Shown in pieces: positions 1 through 9,113 of a DNA stretch of 24,290 nucleotides. Within the stretch, counting starts at the first letter, position 1. Every line of letters begins with the position of its first letter. The notes under the pieces are model-generated. The model was not told where the DNA came from, made no database searches, and saw only the letters and a list, made by a program, of their open reading frames with translations. The stretch comes from a virus, in IMG/VR virus record IMGVR_UViG_3300025071_000051, positions 1-24,290 of that record. One strand, written 5' to 3'. The translations under genes were made by a program, and so were the position numbers.

Positions 1-3000
1 TACCTATAACATCCCCTAAATATGTAACAAATTTAACATTAGCTTCTGGTTTATATGTTTTTAATATACCTCTACCACCTTCTGTTCCTAAAAGTTCATC
101 TATTATAGAATTTCTTATGTCTTTAGGAAGCACATCTCCTTTAGCTTTATTATATCCTAGTTTCTCCCATATAATAGGATTTTTATTTACTAAAGCCTCT
201 ATAGCATTTCCTTTTTCAGTGTTGCTAGTTTCTTTATCTAATATTCTTTTAACTAAAGACTCATTATCAACTTCCTCTAACTCTTTAATTGATTTTTCTG
301 AAAGATTCATAGAAGCTTCCTCGCCTCTCATTAAGTCTTTATAAGTAGATTGTTTGTTTTTTATTAAGTTGTTAATATTTTTACTTCTATATTTACCACT
401 TAATACAAAATTAATAAATTCTTTACCATTGTCTAAAGCTGATTCAAATTCTAATTCTGATATTTCTTTTTTAGAAAGTTTATTAGCATCTTTAACTGAT
501 TTTTCTCCTTTTATATTATCAAAAGCTTTAGCAGCATCAAGTTGTATAAATTCATTAATAAATTCTTTAGCTTCAGATATTGGTAATTGTTCTCCTTTTA
601 ATAAAGCCTCAGCTGTAGCTATATTTCTTTGTATCATTTCTTTAAGAACTCTATCATAAAGACCTTTATCTTTTAAGCCTCCAATAAAATCATCTAAATA
701 ATCTCTAACTTCTTTTTCTGCTTCAACTTTAGCATCTGCCTCACTTATAGACTTTTCCTTTGCTATCTCTAAAGCTCTAGTTTCTATAGCTCTTTCAGAA
801 AATCTAAGCTCATGTGGTATGTGGAATATTTCATGAACCTCAGTTCCTGCTTGTAAATATTTTTTAGTACTCTCTGTATTGATTAATATTATAGGATTAC
901 CTTCTTTATCAATACCTTGTAGCCCAAATTCTTGTTCTGCAAACTTACCACCTAATTCTTTTTTCTTAGCCTCTATTTGTTTGTTATTTCCTTCAAAAAT
1001 ATTAATCCCAGCAGCTTTTGCATCAGCTATGCTTTTAGCTTGATTAATAACTCTTTCAGCGGCCTCAGCTTGAAAAGATTTTTGTTGTTTTTTGTTTGAT
1101 AAATCTAATTGTTTTTCAAGAATATTTTTTTGATAATCATAATAAGATTTTTCAATGTTTTTTCTTTTAAAGCGTTTTTCTAAATTAACTAACTCAGCAG
1201 ACAAAGTATTAGAAACCATACTTTCATTAACATAGTCTTGAAAGTTTTTTCCTGTTAAATTACCTGCAAATAAAGAATTACCTACTTCAGAAATTTGCAC
1301 AGCAGTGTTTAAAACTTCTTTAGCTTTAACTTCAGTTAATCCATTAGCCATTAATTGTATTATAGCTGAAGATTCTCCGCCACCAGCTAAAGTTATAAAA
1401 TCTTTTGCAGTCCCACCAGATCTAGTTATATTTAAAGCAGAGTTTTCTAATTCAGTAAAATCACCAAGTTTATTATCATTGCTTCTATACTCTTCAGCTA
1501 GTTGATCAATATCTGGCTTCATTTTCAATCTATTGAAATTGAATTCTAAGTTTTTGTAAACCTCGTTTCTCTGCTCTTCATTTAAATCCTTATAAGCGCC
1601 TTCGCCTTTAGAAATTTCGTTTAATTTTTTTGCATAAGCTTCTTGAAGCTTAAATATGTAATTAGGATCTTGTGCTGTTTTGTTGCCTTCTTTTGGCCCT
1701 AAAGCTTTTAAACCTATAGCGGTTCTCATCCTATTCCATTCTGGATTATTGCCGCTTATCATATCAATCTCTGCATAGAAGCCATCTACGGCCTTTCTAA
1801 CATACTGATCTGGTCTAGCCGCTCTCATAAATAGTAAAGCACCCGCTGTTTCTATTAAGCTCTTAGAGTCAGTTATTTCATTAAACAGTTGACTCATCGT
1901 TTTTTCACCTTGAATAACATCTATAAGACCTCCTGGTACTTCACCCGCTTTTATACCTACAGCACCAGTCAAAGCTTCTCCAGCTACACCAACTGCTTTT
2001 ACACCTGTTCTTGTGGTCCATTGAGCTATGCCTTTTGCATAATCTAAAGCTCCAGTTCTACTAGCCGTACCAGGTTGCTCACTAATCCATAGTAAGCTTT
2101 GCCTAAGGTTTTCATTACCAGGTTTTCCACCCGCGTTTATAATAGCATCATTATATGCGCTACTAGCTTTTGAAAAAAGTAACCTACTTCCACCGGCAGC
2201 CATAGCAAATAACAATGGCTTATCAATACCTTGTTCATCAAAAACATTTCTTTCTATAATATTACTACCAGTTAAACCTATATATTCTAAACCAACAACA
2301 CTCGCGTAGTTAGCAGCCCTTTGGCCACCTTTAGTTAAAACAAATTCACTACCTTTTTTAATAACACCTAAACCTGCTCGTTTCATAGCGACCTTAGAAA
2401 GTGCTTGTATTCCTTTTATTATACCAGCAGATCCACCACTTAATAGATTTGTTCCATATATTTCTGCGCCCATCCTTGCTAATGCAGGAACTTGAGCTCC
2501 AGCAGCTTCCCAAGAGTCTAGATGATTTACTAATGCATCTTGCTCTACTGTTCTTTCAATATCAAAAGCTTCTTCAAAAACATCTAATGCAACTTTACGG
2601 GACTGTGTTTCACCTAAATATCTACCACCTAAAGCTGGTATTGTTTCTTCTGCTACTTGATCTAACGTTCTCTTAACGCCGTAATCAGACTTGCCATAAG
2701 TCATAGGGTCTACATTAAGTTGTTGAGCTAAAAGATTAATAGATCTTTGTTCTAATAAATCATTGTATTTTGTTATTAATTCATTAGATCCGCTAGCTTC
2801 TGGTAAAGTTGTTAAGTATTCTGGCATTTCACCACTTTCAACCCAGTTTTTTAATTTGTCTATATCATCTTTTGCACTTCCTTTAAAATCTCCAGTAACA
2901 AGGCCATAAGCTCCTGACAAAGCTTCTCCAATTTGTTGAGGCACATTAGCGTCTAACATTGTTTGAGAATAACCTTGTTTTACTATGTCTTCAGCTAAAG

Positions 3001-4603
3001 ATTTTAATTCAAAATTTTGTTTTCTAAATAAATTAAGTAAGTCGTCACTGCTTTTAAACATATATTTCTCAAGCTGTACAGCGTTTTGTTGTTGTTTAGC
3101 TTTAGATTCCTTTACCTGTATATCTTTTACTTCATCTACAAATCCACCATCAGCTGTTCTTAATAAATTTATTTTACCATCATCAAGCATACTTCTTACA
3201 CCGGCCAGCAATTCATTAGAATATTTTTCTCTTAACTCAGGATCTTTTTCATTTAAAGACTTTTCTTTTAATGCTTTCAACTTTAACAATTCGTCTTTTG
3301 AAACTCCAAAAGGAGATTCTGAATCAGAAGCGTTTTCTGCTATAAATACTTTTTCTGCTTTATCTTCCTCTATTTCAAACCTTTTATCTTGAGCTTTTTC
3401 TCCAAATTCTTTTAAATCTTCAATATCTTGTTTTTCTACAGCAGATTCTTTTTTTCTATTGTCATAAGCTGAAAGTATAGCTCTACCATTAGGCGTATCT
3501 TTTAAATACTCATATATGTTCTCTTTTATATTGATTTCCCTAGCTGTTGTAAATTTATTTAAAAAATATTTATCACTAACATCAACTTCGCCTGTAATAG
3601 CGTTAGGTCTAGCGTTTAACAAAGCTTCCATGTAATCTTTATCCTGGTCAGTTTTAAAAACGCCTTCAGGAACACCTAATCTAAGTAATTCATTTTTATA
3701 ATCTTGAAATTCACTTTCTCCTGAGTCACTTGATAAGTCAAAATTAGGGTTTGGATTAAAACCTTTGTCTACTCGTTTAGTTACTTTGTTTTGAAATAAA
3801 ACATTTTTTTCATTTTCTTTATTATAAAAATTAGTATTCCAAGCGGTGTTCATTTCACCAAAGCTAGAATTAACAACTTCATCAATAGCTTCGTCTATTG
3901 TTAATTTATTTTCAAAACTAGAATTTTCAACTAATTCTAATGCTTTTTCAGTTATCTCTTTAGATACTGGTAGATTTTTACCATTGTCTAAAACAAAGTT
4001 TTCTCCAAGCGTTCTTTCAGCTCCACTAGTATAACTACCTTCTTCATTAAATCTAGCTTTATTAGCAAAACTTAAAAAATCTTTATAAACGCTATAGCCT
4101 TTTTCATCAGAAAACTCAGCGCCTCTACCAGCATTATATTCCGTGTTTAGATTTAATCTTATTTCTTCACCTGTTTTTTTATTAGTAACTTCTAAAACAT
4201 CATTTATATAGCCACTACCCATATACGGATCGTTAAACTCTAAATAATCACCATATTTTTTCTCTAACTCCTCTATTAAAGGATCTTCTTCAATATTATT
4301 AAATTCCTCAAAAGAAATGTCACTACCAACTTTGGTCATTTTAGGTTTTTCACTTTCAGTTTCTTGTATAGTAGTTTCTTCAACAACTTCACCTTGCTCA
4401 GGTAAATCAATTGAGTAATATTCTTTTATTTCTAAAAACTTTTCATTATCAATATTTCCATTATCATATTTTTCATACAAATCTTTCATCATAGAAGCGT
4501 TGTCTCCATTGTAATGATCTACTATACTATCAATCTTAGCTTGATCAATTTCTTGATCAGTGTTTTTAGAATAAAAATCTACTAAAAAATCTTCTATTGG
4601 CAT
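1..4603 (-). CDS. Giant virion (ejection/cargo) protein with a putative zinc metallopeptidase motif, C-terminus outside window
   Basis: By my reading this frame is open from the ATG at 4603 to the left edge, giving at least 1534 residues with no stop. The N-terminal third is acidic and charged, with a helical stretch around residues 380-420. Residues about 700-900 are rich in Gly, Ala and hydrophobic residues, as in phage proteins that enter the host envelope with DNA. Around residues 1140-1190 lies a Lys/Gln-rich helical region. It is followed by a compact segment (about 1190-1270) containing EVHEIFHI, with H1257, E1258 and H1261 forming the HExxH signature of zincin metallopeptidases. The gene is last in the structural run, 11 bases after a probable cargo gene. 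Position and size suggest an internal virion protein delivered into the cell. The peptidase role is inferred from one motif and its context. The third zinc ligand and everything past residue 1534 are not identified. Confidence 0.8.
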   Translation of the reverse strand, partial: MPIEDFLVDFYSKNTDQEIDQAKIDSIVDHYNGDNASMMKDLYEKYDNGNIDNEKFLEIKEYYSIDLPEQGEVVEETTIQETESEKPKMTKVGSDISFEEFNNIEEDPLIEELEKKYGDYLEFNDPYMGSGYINDVLEVTNKKTGEEIRLNLNTEYNAGRGAEFSDEKGYSVYKDFLSFANKARFNEEGSYTSGAERTLGENFVLDNGKNLPVSKEITEKALELVENSSFENKLTIDEAIDEVVNSSFGEMNTAWNTNFYNKENEKNVLFQNKVTKRVDKGFNPNPNFDLSSDSGESEFQDYKNELLRLGVPEGVFKTDQDKDYMEALLNARPNAITGEVDVSDKYFLNKFTTAREINIKENIYEYLKDTPNGRAILSAYDNRKKESAVEKQDIEDLKEFGEKAQDKRFEIEEDKAEKVFIAENASDSESPFGVSKDELLKLKALKEKSLNEKDPELREKYSNELLAGVRSMLDDGKINLLRTADGGFVDEVKDIQVKESKAKQQQNAVQLEKYMFKSSDDLLNLFRKQNFELKSLAEDIVKQGYSQTMLDANVPQQIGEALSGAYGLVTGDFKGSAKDDIDKLKNWVESGEMPEYLTTLPEASGSNELITKYNDLLEQRSINLLAQQLNVDPMTYGKSDYGVKRTLDQVAEETIPALGGRYLGETQSRKVALDVFEEAFDIERTVEQDALVNHLDSWEAAGAQVPALARMGAEIYGTNLLSGGSAGIIKGIQALSKVAMKRAGLGVIKKGSEFVLTKGGQRAANYASVVGLEYIGLTGSNIIERNVFDEQGIDKPLLFAMAAGGSRLLFSKASSAYNDAIINAGGKPGNENLRQSLLWISEQPGTASRTGALDYAKGIAQWTTRTGVKAVGVAGEALTGAVGIKAGEVPGGLIDVIQGEKTMSQLFNEITDSKSLIETAGALLFMRAARPDQYVRKAVDGFYAEIDMISGNNPEWNRMRTAIGLKALGPKEGNKTAQDPNYIFKLQEAYAKKLNEISKGEGAYKDLNEEQRNEVYKNLEFNFNRLKMKPDIDQLAEEYRSNDNKLGDFTELENSALNITRSGGTAKDFITLAGGGESSAIIQLMANGLTEVKAKEVLNTAVQISEVGNSLFAGNLTGKNFQDYVNESMVSNTLSAELVNLEKRFKRKNIEKSYYDYQKNILEKQLDLSNKKQQKSFQAEAAERVINQAKSIADAKAAGINIFEGNNKQIEAKKKELGGKFAEQEFGLQGIDKEGNPIILINTESTKKYLQAGTEVHEIFHIPHELRFSERAIETRALEIAKEKSISEADAKVEAEKEVRDYLDDFIGGLKDKGLYDRVLKEMIQRNIATAEALLKGEQLPISEAKEFINEFIQLDAAKAFDNIKGEKSVKDANKLSKKEISELEFESALDNGKEFINFVLSGKYRSKNINNLIKNKQSTYKDLMRGEEASMNLSEKSIKELEEVDNESLVKRILDKETSNTEKGNAIEALVNKNPIIWEKLGYNKAKGDVLPKDIRNSIIDELLGTEGGRGILKTYKPEANVKFVTYLGDVIG
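821..1030 (-). other. Putative zincin-like metallopeptidase core within the giant protein
   Basis: This segment encodes about residues 1192-1261 of the giant protein. It reads as a short helix, a Gly-containing loop, a probable strand (NPIILIN) and then the helix AGTEVHEIFHIPHE. The order strand, short linker, HExxH helix is the usual core of zincins, in which the two His bind zinc and the Glu activates water. Glu and His residues follow closely (HIPHE, then several Glu on the next helix), so a third ligand is possible but not pinned down. Only the motif is directly seen; activity is inferred. A chance HExxH in a long charged protein is the main alternative. Confidence 0.5.
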
Positions 4604-4614
4604 ATTTTATTTTA

Positions 4615-6207
4615 TTAAATTGGAGTTATACCTAAAGCCTTGTTTAAAGCAACTTCCATTTTGTTTAAATCACCTAAAACATCTTCCCTGAATAAATCAT
4701 CAAAGTCAATTTCTTTAAAAGTTGGTTTTGCTATAGTGCCACCTTTTCTATATAGTTTATTAGGGTCTGGATTATCTACAGAGTTAGATTCTTTAACTTC
4801 AGCATTATTACCTCTAAAAACCTTGGAACTAGGGTGGTTTTCTAAATACTCTTTAATCTCATCTAATCTCTGTACTTTTAGCTTTTCTGGATCTGGAAAA
4901 TCATCTTTTTCAGGATCTAAATATACGTATTTTTTACCATCAAATCTATATGTTTTTTTATAATCAGGATTTCTATTGCCATTAGGGTAAAATTCAGTTT
5001 CATTTCGATAAAGCTTGCCTGGTTTAGCATCTTTTATTTTAACCAATGGTCCCTCAACATCAACTTCATCAACTTCAATTTCATTAAAAGTGTTTTCTAT
5101 AAAATCAGTGTGGTTTAAACTAGGTACTTTTTTCTCACCTTTTCCACTTTTAGGGTCGTTAAGAATTGTACTACCAGCAACATTATTATCACCTTTTTGT
5201 GTTGTTCTATCTGATTGAGAGTAAGCATCTACTAGATAATCAGCTTTAGCTTTCTGTAAGTTTCTTTTTTGATCTTCACTTCCATTCCATGTCTCGTCTT
5301 TTCCTGGTTCATAAAAACCGTTAAAAACAAGCATTTGATAATCGTCACTATCTATTAAAGCTATAGCTTGCTCGTCATTAACTATACCATTATAAGCTTC
5401 TTTAGCTTGTTGATCATAAAGCATTGTTTCTTGAACAGTCTTTTTATTGCCTCTATTATCAGTTAAACTCATTTTTAAAGCTGGGTATTTTTTAACTTGA
5501 GTTTTCCATTCACCTTCATAGCCTCCTAAAACAGCTTTTTTATCCACCATTGTTACAGGAGCTTGAGCTCCATTAGCTCTAGATAATGCTTGGTTATTTA
5601 AACTATATTTATAAACTTGTTTTTTCCCATCTGTGTCAATATATTCTTGGCTAAGTATAGAATTTCCATTTATAATTTCAATTTGCACTGGGTTTACTCC
5701 ATTTACAGAACTTCCAGCTCCGCCATATAAACCCATATTACTATATAACGCTCTAGCACCAGGATCGCTGTCAAAACCCACTAAATCAGCTTCACCGTCT
5801 CTTATTGCATTTACATAATTTTCTGATTCTAGCTGAATAACACCTAAATTACCACCTAAATCTTGAACTGCATTAATTATGTTCTCTTCTTTTTTTATAG
5901 TATCTGTTTGGTCTTCACCCATTGAATTAATAGTAGTATAATATAAATCATCAGCCTGTGCTCTTAATTGATTTGCAAAGCCACGAGCTACAGAATTTTC
6001 AGCAGCGTTAGGATCATCTATTTCCTCAGCTTGTCTATAAATTTGCATTTGCTGAGTTAAGGCAGCTTCTTCGTTTAACCTTATATTTGCTTTTGCAGTT
6101 TCAAAATTAACACCAAAATCAAGCAATTCTGTGTTTATCTTAGAACCACTTTTGTCTATTAATGCGCTTTCTCCTTGTGTTAGTCCTGGTCTTGAGTATG
6201 TTCCCAT
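4615..6207 (-). CDS. Probable internal virion (cargo) protein, 530 residues, function unknown
   Basis: I do not recognise a named domain. The N-terminal 110 residues are helical and rich in Ala, Gln and Glu. A mixed region with Gly-rich turns follows (about 160-180). The C-terminal 250 residues are strongly charged with many Asp, Lys and Pro. Two similar phrases, KPGKLYRNETEF near residue 395 and DPNKLYRKGG near residue 480, suggest a small repeated strand motif. There is no signal peptide or membrane segment. The gene lies 6 bases after the 299-residue ejection-like gene and 11 bases before the giant gene. The preceding gene ends in a tandem TAATAA. Position among genes of this type suggests a protein packaged in the head and released with DNA, but the sequence does not prove this. 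Confidence 0.85.
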   Translation of the reverse strand: MGTYSRPGLTQGESALIDKSGSKINTELLDFGVNFETAKANIRLNEEAALTQQMQIYRQAEEIDDPNAAENSVARGFANQLRAQADDLYYTTINSMGEDQTDTIKKEENIINAVQDLGGNLGVIQLESENYVNAIRDGEADLVGFDSDPGARALYSNMGLYGGAGSSVNGVNPVQIEIINGNSILSQEYIDTDGKKQVYKYSLNNQALSRANGAQAPVTMVDKKAVLGGYEGEWKTQVKKYPALKMSLTDNRGNKKTVQETMLYDQQAKEAYNGIVNDEQAIALIDSDDYQMLVFNGFYEPGKDETWNGSEDQKRNLQKAKADYLVDAYSQSDRTTQKGDNNVAGSTILNDPKSGKGEKKVPSLNHTDFIENTFNEIEVDEVDVEGPLVKIKDAKPGKLYRNETEFYPNGNRNPDYKKTYRFDGKKYVYLDPEKDDFPDPEKLKVQRLDEIKEYLENHPSSKVFRGNNAEVKESNSVDNPDPNKLYRKGGTIAKPTFKEIDFDDLFREDVLGDLNKMEVALNKALGITPI

Positions 6208-6213
6208 AATTTA

Positions 6214-7113
6214 TTAATTGGTTGCTAAGTTTGTATTTGAAATAAAAGGCTGCTTAGTATCTGTTATAAGATTACTTATGTAAGCGTATTCATCACTATT
6301 AGGATCAAATGAGTTTCTTTTTTCTATCATAGAATTAAGACCTGCATCGTCCCAAGCCGTTCCTTTACCAGTGCCTCCAAAATCAGAAGCTTTAAAATTA
6401 CCATATCCACTTAAAGGATCTTGTGTATTATAAAAGTCGTCGGGAAGATTTTCCGGACCCATTACTCCTTGAGATTCACCACTGTTAGCATTTGGATTTT
6501 CTCTATCTTGAGAAACCATACCAGCAGTAAATGCTTTACCCATACCACCTATACCAGCTATCATAGCATTTTGAGATTCAAGTTGTTGTCCTCTTAGTAC
6601 ATCAGCTTGGCTTTGCAATCTATCTAATTGAGACACCTCTCTCTTTTCTTGCATTTCCATTCTTTTAATTTCACCTTTACCTTTTGCAATATCAACTTGT
6701 AATTGGCCTTGAGCTTTAAGTTTTTGATTATTAACTTCTTGCTGTTCGATGCTAGCGCTAACACCTTGTTTACTTTTTAAAGCTGCGTTAGCTAATGCAG
6801 TTGCACCACCAGCAGAAGCTCCAGTAGCTCTCAACGTATCTAATGTGGTAGCTAAAGCTTGATCTGTTTGTTCCATTTGTATTTCAGCTGCTTGAGTAGC
6901 AACAGCTAAATTTTTATATGGATTTTCCATTGCTCCAAAACCGTTTGTTATCTTTTGTCTACCAAGCTCATAAGCTTTAATTTCATTCATTTTATTTCCA
7001 TAGTCTACTTTAGCTCTTTGAGCTTGCCAACCACTTAATAAAGCTCCTGCACCTTGAATGCCTATTTGCATTTTAGAGTCAGGTGTTAAATCAAATCCTT
7101 TAAATATATCCAT
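6214..7113 (-). CDS. Probable ejection (internal virion) protein, 299 residues
   Basis: The protein is mainly helical and rich in Ala, Gln, Met and Gly. Residues 10-30 are a Gly/Ala-rich hydrophobic stretch (GIQGAGALLSGW). Residues about 63-185 form a long helical region with the segment QTDQALATTLDTLRATGASA. A second Gly/Ala/Met-rich stretch (MIAGIGGMGKAF) lies at 184-196. The last 100 residues are polar and probably loosely folded. This makeup, long amphipathic helices with short Gly-rich hydrophobic parts and placement just after tail genes, resembles small ejection proteins of short-tailed phages such as T7 gp14 and P22 gp7. The comparison is by character, not alignment. The leader is nine bases, nearly all A, ending ATTATG. 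Confidence 0.8.
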   Translation of the reverse strand: MDIFKGFDLTPDSKMQIGIQGAGALLSGWQAQRAKVDYGNKMNEIKAYELGRQKITNGFGAMENPYKNLAVATQAAEIQMEQTDQALATTLDTLRATGASAGGATALANAALKSKQGVSASIEQQEVNNQKLKAQGQLQVDIAKGKGEIKRMEMQEKREVSQLDRLQSQADVLRGQQLESQNAMIAGIGGMGKAFTAGMVSQDRENPNANSGESQGVMGPENLPDDFYNTQDPLSGYGNFKASDFGGTGKGTAWDDAGLNSMIEKRNSFDPNSDEYAYISNLITDTKQPFISNTNLATN

Positions 7114-7122
7114 AATTTTTTT

Positions 7123-9102
7123 TTATTGTGATGATATTACAAATTGCGACGAAACGGCAAATAATTCTTTAATTCCACCAGGAACAGTCGTATCATCAGT
7201 TGATAGCTTTACAGTAGCGTAGTATCCTTTTATGCCTGTCATTGCTGAACCAAAAACAACTTCACCAGCGGTTGGCTCAGTATTGTTTATCAAGTTAGCA
7301 TAGTATTTATTTTCTTTTATTGTAAAACCAGCTCTGTAAGTTATACCATTTTCTATATAAGCGCCTTCTTCATAACTCTTAACACTATTTGTAACATCTA
7401 ATTCTGAATTAACGTTAGGTAAAACCGCATAAGAATCTGAAATAAAACTGTCTACTTGCCAACCGCTGCTGCCTTCGTAGTTTATTGTTTTAAAATTCTT
7501 ATTTACAGAAGGGTTTGGGTTAAAAATAAAAGTTATAGAAGATTTGTTTTCAACCCCATAAAAATTATTAGCAGAAGTCAATGGACTATAGTGTAAATAT
7601 AAAGAGCCATTTTTAGCTGTATAGAAATTGTTTTTTAAACTAAACATTAAGTCAGGTCTAAAAGAATAAAAGGTTGTCCAACCCTGCACATTCTCTTTGA
7701 AAGTTAGCGTACTATAGTAATCACTTGTTTCATCTAGTGTTTTACTTCCTGAGTGCTGTTGTAGTGATATTACATAGTTATCTTTATAGTTGTCAAAACC
7801 ACCTTCTATTTTATCTTTCTCGTAATATAAAAATCTTAATCTTGGATATATTCCAGAAGATGTTAAATACTCAATATTTATAGGTCCATTATCAGTGAAT
7901 AAACAAGTTGTGTAACTGGTTGGTGGATAAGGAAGAGTACCTGAACTTATGTCGGTAATACCTACAGTTCCAGTGCCAGTCACGTAAGCATTAGTGTTTT
8001 GCCAAAACCCATCAGCAGCACTTTTATCTGAAGGTAATTTTGTGTTTGTAAAATTTACTTGAATTAAAGAGCCTACTATTAAAGTGTCAGTACCTAAAAC
8101 TGGTAGTCCTATTACAGGGGCGATATCTCCTAATTCGCTTACCGCAATCCAAGATCCCAAAGCTGTTGGTTGAGTTACACCAACAGTACTTGGATAGCTA
8201 GCAACTTGAGGTTGTTGGTTAGCGTAGCTGTTAGAACCAGAAGTTATAGTTGTAACAGCGTATTCAGCAGAAGTTAATTCAATTTTATCATTTAACTTAG
8301 CTAATTCGTCTCTAAAGAAATCTTTCATGCCATACTGTGATATTTCAGTTATACCGTCTCTAGACAGCCTTAAAATAGCACTTCGGTCTTTGTCTGCAAA
8401 GTATCTTCTGAATCCAAAGCTAGCAAAGCTCTCTGGATTTCTGCTTATACCATACTCGCCTGTGTAAGGAGTAACTTGACCTATCACAACATTTGAAGTT
8501 GTATTTATTGCAGTTCCTTCAGCTGAGTATATAGCATCTTTATCTATTAATGCTGTACTAACTTTATTTTCTTGAAATATAGTCAAGTTGTTGTCCATCG
8601 CGTATAACAGTTGCACAGATCCATTGTGAGGATCAACAGCTTTTGTTATATCTTCGCCAGTAGCAAATACATTTGTTCTGTTTATATTTGTTCTAGAGTT
8701 AAAAACACCTGAATATACCAAAGCATTACTCCTATGTCTAACTTCATTAGATTCTTCCATTAAATATGCTCTAACCCCTAAGTCTACAGAAGAATTATTA
8801 AAACCACCTCTTATTCTAGACTCTTCAACAACCCAATTAGATCCATTGTTTTCGTCCCAGCTATTGTTAGGTGTTGAATAAACATTAGAATACGGTGGTT
8901 CAACAACCAAGCCAAAAGGAATTGTTTGAGGAAAATTATACCAATTGTCATTAGTATAGTCAAGATAAGAAACTCCTGGATATACACTTGGAAATACATC
9001 TAGTGTTTCACCCGCAACAGTTGAATTAGTTTTTTGAAGAGGAGTAGTAACTTGTTTTAACCAGAATGTGTTGTAATATTTTACTTCTAAATTATAAGCC
9101 AT
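7123..9102 (-). CDS. Tail protein, muzzle/nozzle-like second component, 659 residues
   Basis: This is a beta-rich protein with many aromatic and Asn residues and no signal peptide. Residues about 90-270 hold the most recognisable part: EESRIRGGFNN (93-103), YAMDNNLTIFQENKVS (167-182), ALIDKDAIYSAEG (184-196) and YGISRNPESFASFGFRRYF (217-235), then LRLSRDGITEISQYGMKDFF. I recall this pattern from tail muzzle or nozzle-type proteins of uncultured marine and crAss-like phages. It may fold as a propeller, like T7 gp12 and P22 gp10, but that is inference. The gene starts 11 bases after the 1564-residue gene. The two may form one tail structure and could be halves of what is a single chain in relatives. 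The leader is A/T-only with no Shine-Dalgarno. Confidence 0.82.
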   Translation of the reverse strand: MAYNLEVKYYNTFWLKQVTTPLQKTNSTVAGETLDVFPSVYPGVSYLDYTNDNWYNFPQTIPFGLVVEPPYSNVYSTPNNSWDENNGSNWVVEESRIRGGFNNSSVDLGVRAYLMEESNEVRHRSNALVYSGVFNSRTNINRTNVFATGEDITKAVDPHNGSVQLLYAMDNNLTIFQENKVSTALIDKDAIYSAEGTAINTTSNVVIGQVTPYTGEYGISRNPESFASFGFRRYFADKDRSAILRLSRDGITEISQYGMKDFFRDELAKLNDKIELTSAEYAVTTITSGSNSYANQQPQVASYPSTVGVTQPTALGSWIAVSELGDIAPVIGLPVLGTDTLIVGSLIQVNFTNTKLPSDKSAADGFWQNTNAYVTGTGTVGITDISSGTLPYPPTSYTTCLFTDNGPINIEYLTSSGIYPRLRFLYYEKDKIEGGFDNYKDNYVISLQQHSGSKTLDETSDYYSTLTFKENVQGWTTFYSFRPDLMFSLKNNFYTAKNGSLYLHYSPLTSANNFYGVENKSSITFIFNPNPSVNKNFKTINYEGSSGWQVDSFISDSYAVLPNVNSELDVTNSVKSYEEGAYIENGITYRAGFTIKENKYYANLINNTEPTAGEVVFGSAMTGIKGYYATVKLSTDDTTVPGGIKELFAVSSQFVISSQ

Positions 9103-9113
9103 AATTTTTTATT

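Noticed and set aside
117-4034. Several plus-strand open frames within 1-4600
   Set aside because: They lie opposite the long continuous minus-strand frame, are Ser/Leu/Phe-rich as expected of antisense reading of A/T-rich coding DNA, and have no leaders or domain features.
8811-8999. Minus-strand 62-residue open frame inside the 659-residue tail gene
   Set aside because: It is an alternative frame wholly within a well-supported gene and has no coding features.
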